From Trichoderma breve (lineage: Eukaryota; Ascomycota; Sordariomycetes; Hypocreales; Hypocreaceae), in assembly GCF_028502605.1 (NCBI RefSeq), contig NC_079232.1:62001-126000 (forward strand): a stretch of DNA of 64,000 nt, written 5' to 3'. Of the stretch, positions 58,969 through 64,000 are shown in pieces. The notes under the pieces are model-generated. The model did no database searches and was not told where the DNA came from. It worked only from the letters and a program-made list of their open reading frames with translations. The translations under genes were made by a program, and so were the position numbers. Positions within the stretch are counted from its first letter, which is position 1. Every line of letters begins with the position of its first letter.

Positions 58969-59997
58969 ATGACACGCCTCCTGGACGCAAGCTTTCTGCT
59001 TTTGCCTGTCATTGCATCAACATTATTCGGCACTGCGTCCGCACAAAGCACATGTGCAACTAAGGGAAAGCCGGCTGGCAAGGTTCTTCAAGGATACTGG
59101 GAGAATTGGGATGGATCAGCTAATGGTGTTCACCCCGGATTTGGATGGACGCCTATCGAAAACCCTGTGATCGCACAAAATGGCTACAACGTGATTAATG
59201 CCGCTTTCCCAGTCATCCTCTCAGATGGTACGGCACTGTGGGAAGATGGCATGGATGCTACTGTTAAAGTTGCGACACCAGCCGAAATGTGCCAGGCCAA
59301 AGCAGCTGGTGCCACTATTCTCATGTCTATTGGAGGTGCTACTGCTGGCATCGACCTCAGCTCTAGTACTGTCGCCGATAAGTTCATCTCGACTATCGTC
59401 CCAATCTTGAAGCAGTACAACTTCGACGGCATTGACATCGACATTGAGACGGGATTGGTCGGAAGCGGCAGCATTGGCACCCTGTCCACGTCACAGGCCA
59501 ACTTGATCCGCATCATCGATGGTGTCCTTGCACAGATGCCTTCTAACTTCGGCTTGACTATGGCACCAGAGACGGCGTATGTTACAGGTGGCAGTGTTGT
59601 GTACGGGTCCATCTGGGGTTCTTATCTCCCAATTATCAAGAAGTACGTCGACAACGGCCGATTGTGGTGGCTAAACATGCAATACTACAACGGCGACATG
59701 TATGGTTGCTCCGGCGATTCATATGCGGCCGGAACTGTTCAAGGTTTCACCGCACAGACTGACTGCTTAAACAACGGCATCACTATCCAAGGCACCACAA
59801 TCAAGGTTCCATACAGCATGCAAGTTCCTGGATTACCTGCGCAATCTGGCGCTGGTGGTGGCTACATGACCCCAAGCTTGGTAGGCCAGGCATGGGATCA
59901 CTATAACGGCGCTCTTAAGGGTTTGATGACGTGGTCAATCAACTGGGATGGATCCAAGAACTGGACATTCGCTGATAATCTGCTTACAAGAATTTAA
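58969..59997 (+). CDS. Secreted GH18 chitinase
   Basis: Cleaves chitin or related N-acetylglucosamine polymers outside the cell. It is a single exon of 342 residues. The ATG at 58969 (MTRLLDASFLLLPVIASTLF) begins a signal peptide ending near GTASA-QS (residue 25). The SIGG substrate-strand motif is at residues 120-123 and the catalytic DGIDIDIE at 153-160, with the acid Glu at 160. LTMAPETAYV, NMQYYN and LMTWSINWDG are also characteristic of the bacterial-type fungal chitinases. It has no separate chitin-binding module and no linker. A role in nutrition, wall turnover or attack on other fungi is plausible; the window does not say which. Confidence 0.94.
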   Translation: MTRLLDASFLLLPVIASTLFGTASAQSTCATKGKPAGKVLQGYWENWDGSANGVHPGFGWTPIENPVIAQNGYNVINAAFPVILSDGTALWEDGMDATVKVATPAEMCQAKAAGATILMSIGGATAGIDLSSSTVADKFISTIVPILKQYNFDGIDIDIETGLVGSGSIGTLSTSQANLIRIIDGVLAQMPSNFGLTMAPETAYVTGGSVVYGSIWGSYLPIIKKYVDNGRLWWLNMQYYNGDMYGCSGDSYAAGTVQGFTAQTDCLNNGITIQGTTIKVPYSMQVPGLPAQSGAGGGYMTPSLVGQAWDHYNGALKGLMTWSINWDGSKNWTFADNLLTRI

Positions 59998-61917
59998 GCT
60001 GAGGCTGCGAGAAGAGAGCAGGAGTTTATACCATTATTATTCGCCACTTGGCGATCAGCATTATCTTAGGTTTGTGGTATATATTTTGGCGGAGTATACC
60101 AAAGGATATATACGCTTCACCATTGAACTTTTACGATAAAGGGGGGACAACTGGTCAAGTGGAAGGTATTTCACTGCGGTTATAAGGAATGTATATAGGA
60201 AAGTTGACTCTTTGGTCTCTGTAAATAAAAAAAATTGATAAACCTAGCATGGTGGACTATGATCGTAAAACACTGAATACATGATCGTCGTATGATCCAA
60301 ATAGGAGAGGAATTCTGGCAGAATTAATCGAGATTCAACGTACAGAGACACACGTACCTTTCCTTAGTAAGATCACGGCGATAGTTCTATATCTTATTCA
60401 TTGTGCAGCAAGCCTTCAATATCACTTGCAAAGTCAGACCCTTGTTAATTATTAATCGCTCCCCTAGTAAGATTCCCTTGTACTCAAACCTAGACAAGTC
60501 TGTAGAACTATTTTTCAGTTTTGATACCGGCCTGACCAGCAGGAAAGAAATGTCTAGTATAATCGGAGAGCCTCACAAGAATAATGAATGAACTGACACA
60601 CATTTTATTATAAGTCGATCTTCTATTCATTGGCCCACTTATTATTGACCTCCTTAAACTATCTATTAATGAGAATCACATTCAAATGCTCTAGCTACAC
60701 AGAAGCCATAAGCACCGAATCATGTCCTTTTAATTATGGCGGAAGTACAGCCTGCCACTAAGCTGTTTTCTCTATCATGAACTGTCTCTCATGATTTCCT
60801 TCAGGTCACAATATCGCTCGAATATTGGTCCAGCTGTGTATGAAGCATCGTTTGGGAGATTGACACATCCGCCGTAACACCAATTGGTAGTGTGTCGCAT
60901 ATCCCATTCACCTAATGAAAGAATAGATAGACAAAAAGTCGCCAATAAGAAGTATTAAACATGCAGAAGATCATGTTAATTTTAGGTCTGCTAAAATATC
61001 GATCGTTTCTATATTGTATCTACGTATGCTCTGCTTAATCGATTGAGACAAGAAATAAACAGCAAGATTGAGTCGTTTATTCCAAGGTCCCCAATCAATT
61101 CAAGAGGCTAATCTGGGGAACCTCCGACATTTTTGCATTCGAATTAAGCTGCTGAATTGTATTCTCTTGCTCGAACGAAGCTTCTTTATATCTTGGCATA
61201 GATTAAAACGTTTCTAGCGATGATGTTTGTGCAGTGCGGGCTACCCATGCATTACGTTAGCTTAGTGTGTTGGGATTGTCTACCTTTCGTCGAACCAAAT
61301 CTGCCCGCCTCATCTTTTTTTCTCCAAATAGCTTCGCGATGTGGTCCAAAAACCTCACAACAGGCTGTTATCATATATCATAGAAATGCAGAATGAGTAG
61401 CTCGTATAGTAATAGCCTGCAAACTCCACGCAACAGCTATTCGGTGGAGCCACCAACCGCTATTGCATACTTATTAGGTACAGAATCACCATTAAGGTAC
61501 GATATGCGTGGAGTTTGGCTACGCTTAGTGGGTGGCTTTCGGTGCGGACTTACATTGCGGACATAGCCCGAATTATCTGAACATTTCGATACATTTCTCT
61601 GCTCCATGTTTCCATGATGCTTGAGGTACTGCCAATGACCTCTAGATCCGCAGCTCCCGGGTGGTTTCTGCGCTAAAGAAAAGGTTGGCACCTTTGTAAC
61701 GGGAGTTATGGCCGACGCACGACCATTGATCCAATCTAGTTCCTCTTCAAGTGCCGCCTAGGCAAGCTTTAGTCATTGCTGCCCTAGAGAGAAAAGCAAT
61801 TGCTGCCGATAATATTTGTCCATACGTCGGCCATTTCTACCGATGAGCCCGCACCGAACTACCGCAAAGGTCTCGTAATTTACTCACATCTATCAGTTAC
61901 CACTACAATCGGTCAGC
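59998..61917. other. 1.9 kb gap, one exon-like fragment
   Basis: On the minus strand, around 60905-60763, a pyrimidine-rich stretch ending in TTAG is followed by an open frame of about 45 residues (GEWDMRHTTNWCYGGCVNLP, then a C-terminal CDLKEIM) ending in a stop. It looks like a last exon of a small Cys-rich protein, but I could not find its first exon. Frames at 60403-60591 and 61437-61691 have no motif. Confidence 0.4.
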
Positions 61918-63748
61918 ATGAATCCGATGAGTGGTGTGAATATCACCCATTCGCCATATGCTTGCATCGCTTGCCGGAATTCGAAGAGGCGCTGCGACAA
62001 AACTTACCCCAGATGTACACTTTGCACGCAGTATGTGAACTCTACTGAATACCTGTATTCTCACCGAGGGAACAACGCTAACGATGCCGGCGTTCATTCA
62101 GGAGGCAGATCCTGTGTGATTACCCTTATCGCCGTAAAGAGCGAACGCGCCAGATGGCAAATCCTGAGGGAGATGAATCGATGCCTGTTGGATCCAATAC
62201 GCCTTTGTTTCATACGCCAACCGAGAGATTAAGGCCAGGGCGCAATGGCATCTCGGATCCCAACATCTCGGATATTCTTGCATCACGCTTTCTGGACCCC
62301 GACTTTTTCTATCATCTACAATTAGAAACTCCCAAAGTGGATATAGCGATACCAAAAATGGTTGCTGACTATGTTGGTACCATAGCCGACATTCAGAACA
62401 TCTCCAATACCTATTTCGATTCCATTCACACGTGGATGCCAATTTTGTCAAAGAAACAATTCTCCTCAAATCTGCCTAACTATCTCACCCATAGAAAGTC
62501 CGAGCTCTGCCTGCTTGTCATATGCATGAAACTAAGCTCTTCTCTTACCACCACGGCAAAAACAGTGCTATATCGAACAGCAAAACAATTTTATTTTGAA
62601 ATGGAGTCGTCGGGAATACTATCGGTTACAGTTTTGCAAGCCGGTGTACTTATTGCGATTTACGAACTCGGGCATGCCATATATCCGGCTGCTTTTTTAT
62701 CTGTGGGACAATGTGCTAGGTATGCGGCGGCACTCGAGATCGAAAAAAGTATCACTTCGCAAATATTGGACAAGCTCCCATGGAATGAAGTAGAAGAACA
62801 ACGCCGAGTGTGGTGGTCTATTATAATCTTAGACCGGTAAGGAACCTTTAAAAGAGACACAATGTGGCTATTTGTGCTAAAACAAAGGACAAGATACCTC
62901 AATCTCTGCAATCCTGGTCGGCATCTCATCACTCCAGATCCATCACCAGATAGCTATCTTCCCGCTGATGACCAAGAGTGGGACACAGGAGTACGTTTTA
63001 ATACAGAAAATGCAAATATAGTACTAATCATAAATCTTCCAGTCATCACGACCAGAAAGCTCCTTGACAATCGGCTCATCGTCGGGCTCATATATGGGTC
63101 GTTTCGCTCGGTTTGCGCAAACCGCTCATTTATTAAGTCAAGCGTTATATACTGTCGCAAAGGAACCTGATACTGAAACCACTCAATTACGGCGCACTCT
63201 TATGGCACTCGTCAACCTCTCATTTATGGAGGGCACAATGAGACAGTGGGCATTTTGCAGTCAGATGGCGGTGTGTTTCAGGTAAGAAATACGTTTTTGA
63301 CGGTTTAATTTTCACCATGTCTAATCTCTTCCAGCGGCATACTTCTACTGGACTATCCTGGCGTATTGCTAGACGGAAAAAATCCCATTATGGAGCCTCT
63401 GTCGGTAGAAGCTGAATCTTCTCTCAACGCCGCAATAGAGTGGATATCAAACTTCCTGACAGAAATGGGTGGACAAAAATGCGAACGAGTATCTCCTTTC
63501 TTATTACATTTTCTTTATAAAGCAACTTGCGTTTATGCAAAGCTGCAACGCTCGACATCGCAAAAATCCGTCAGCGAGAGAATATCCATATTGAAGAATA
63601 CCTTGCGTCTTCTTAACCATCGATGGCTAGCAGCTGGTAAGCCGGTCTTTTCATCAATGTTCATGCAAAAGTTAACCTTTGTTTCCAAGGTGCATATATG
63701 TCACTTCTTGAAAAGCAGGAGATAATGCTTTTGGTACAAAACAGCTAA
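61918..63748 (+). CDS. Zn2Cys6 fungal transcription factor
   Basis: Six exons, 61918-62030, 62102-62836, 62894-62990, 63043-63281, 63335-63636 and 63690-63748, give 514 residues. Zinc-cluster cysteines are C16, C19, C26, C33, C36 and C43 (x2, x6, x6, x2, x6); the sixth comes from exon 2. The middle-homology region has ASRFLDPDFFYHLQ, LDRYLNLCNPGRHLITPDP (joined by intron 2) and MGRFARFAQTAHLLSQAL. The end reads AAGAYMSLLEKQE. Same general layout and cluster spacing as the regulator at 47698-49458. An ATG at 61843 leads only into a leader. No target can be deduced from this window. All introns keep the frame, so it is intact. Confidence 0.88.
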
Positions 63749-64000
63749 ATGCATCTTGTCTTTCAATCAAGGCACAGGGAATCGTTATGATACGCAAATA
63801 TCCTTTCTCTCATGGTACTGTTATGACTAAATCTAGTTACCTTCATCGCTCAAGGCCGGGTTACTCTTGTAAGGTAGAATATATATCGGTGCCTCATAGT
63901 CAGCACCATTTCTAAATTAATTGCGCTTAGGGTTGTAATGAGCGTCCATGGATAGTAGCTTGAGCATAATACATCTAAATCTTAGGTCATTTACCCATTT
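63749..64000. other. 3' flank to the window edge
   Basis: AT-rich, nothing recognisable. Confidence 0.5.

Noticed and set aside
1..64000. tRNA genes, CRISPR arrays, intact transposons
   Set aside because: I looked for tRNA T-loop sequences, direct-repeat arrays and transposase signatures and found none that were convincing; CRISPR is not expected in a fungal genome.

Overview
The window looks like nuclear DNA of a filamentous ascomycete (Pezizomycotina; a Hypocreales fungus such as Trichoderma fits, but the genus is my inference). The grounds are many short spliceosomal introns (about 45-145 nt, roughly 47 placed here), Zn2Cys6 regulators, a PTH11-like receptor, fungal GH1/GH18/GH28 enzymes and long AT-rich gaps. 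I found 25 protein genes and two gene relics. I recognised no tRNA, rRNA or intact transposon. No housekeeping gene is present: everything is regulatory, oxidoreductive, detoxifying, transport or wall-degrading, as in an accessory region.

Left part (1-20.7 kb): a Zn2Cys6 regulator running off the left edge; a divergent pair of an aldehyde dehydrogenase and a carboxymuconolactone-decarboxylase-like protein; a zinc alcohol dehydrogenase; a salicylate-hydroxylase-like FAD monooxygenase with a decayed second copy 2.8 kb away; a secreted GH1 glucosidase; a Mae1-type dicarboxylate/malate transporter; and a 14-TM-type MFS exporter. This set would suit aromatic or aldehyde breakdown plus carbon uptake and export, but that is inference from neighbourhood.

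Middle (20.7-42.6 kb): a gene-poor 3.4 kb gap, then a beta-carbonic anhydrase, a regulator without a zinc cluster, a glutathione S-transferase divergent from a Zn2Cys6 regulator, a ToxD-like enoyl reductase with no synthase nearby, a 4.4 kb gap holding a dead GH28 polygalacturonase, a PTH11-like receptor, an SDR and an NAD-dependent epimerase-like protein.

Right (42.6-64 kb): two neighbouring sulfotransferase-like genes, a DUF7053-like protein, a Zn2Cys6 regulator, an NmrA-like gene that appears frameshifted, a second intact NmrA-like gene, a metallophosphoesterase, a GH18 chitinase and a second regulator resembling the first.

The most striking unexplained signal is a CGGACCA-type element. 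It is clustered in the GST/regulator divergent promoter (28344-28595), arrayed five times at about 20 bp period before the epimerase-like gene (41197-41284), and forms inverted repeats in front of both NmrA-like genes (50995-51018 and 52335-52362). I propose a local regulon of redox and detoxification genes under a Zn2Cys6 factor. Two neighbouring genes (carbonic anhydrase and GST) also carry rare GC-AG introns.
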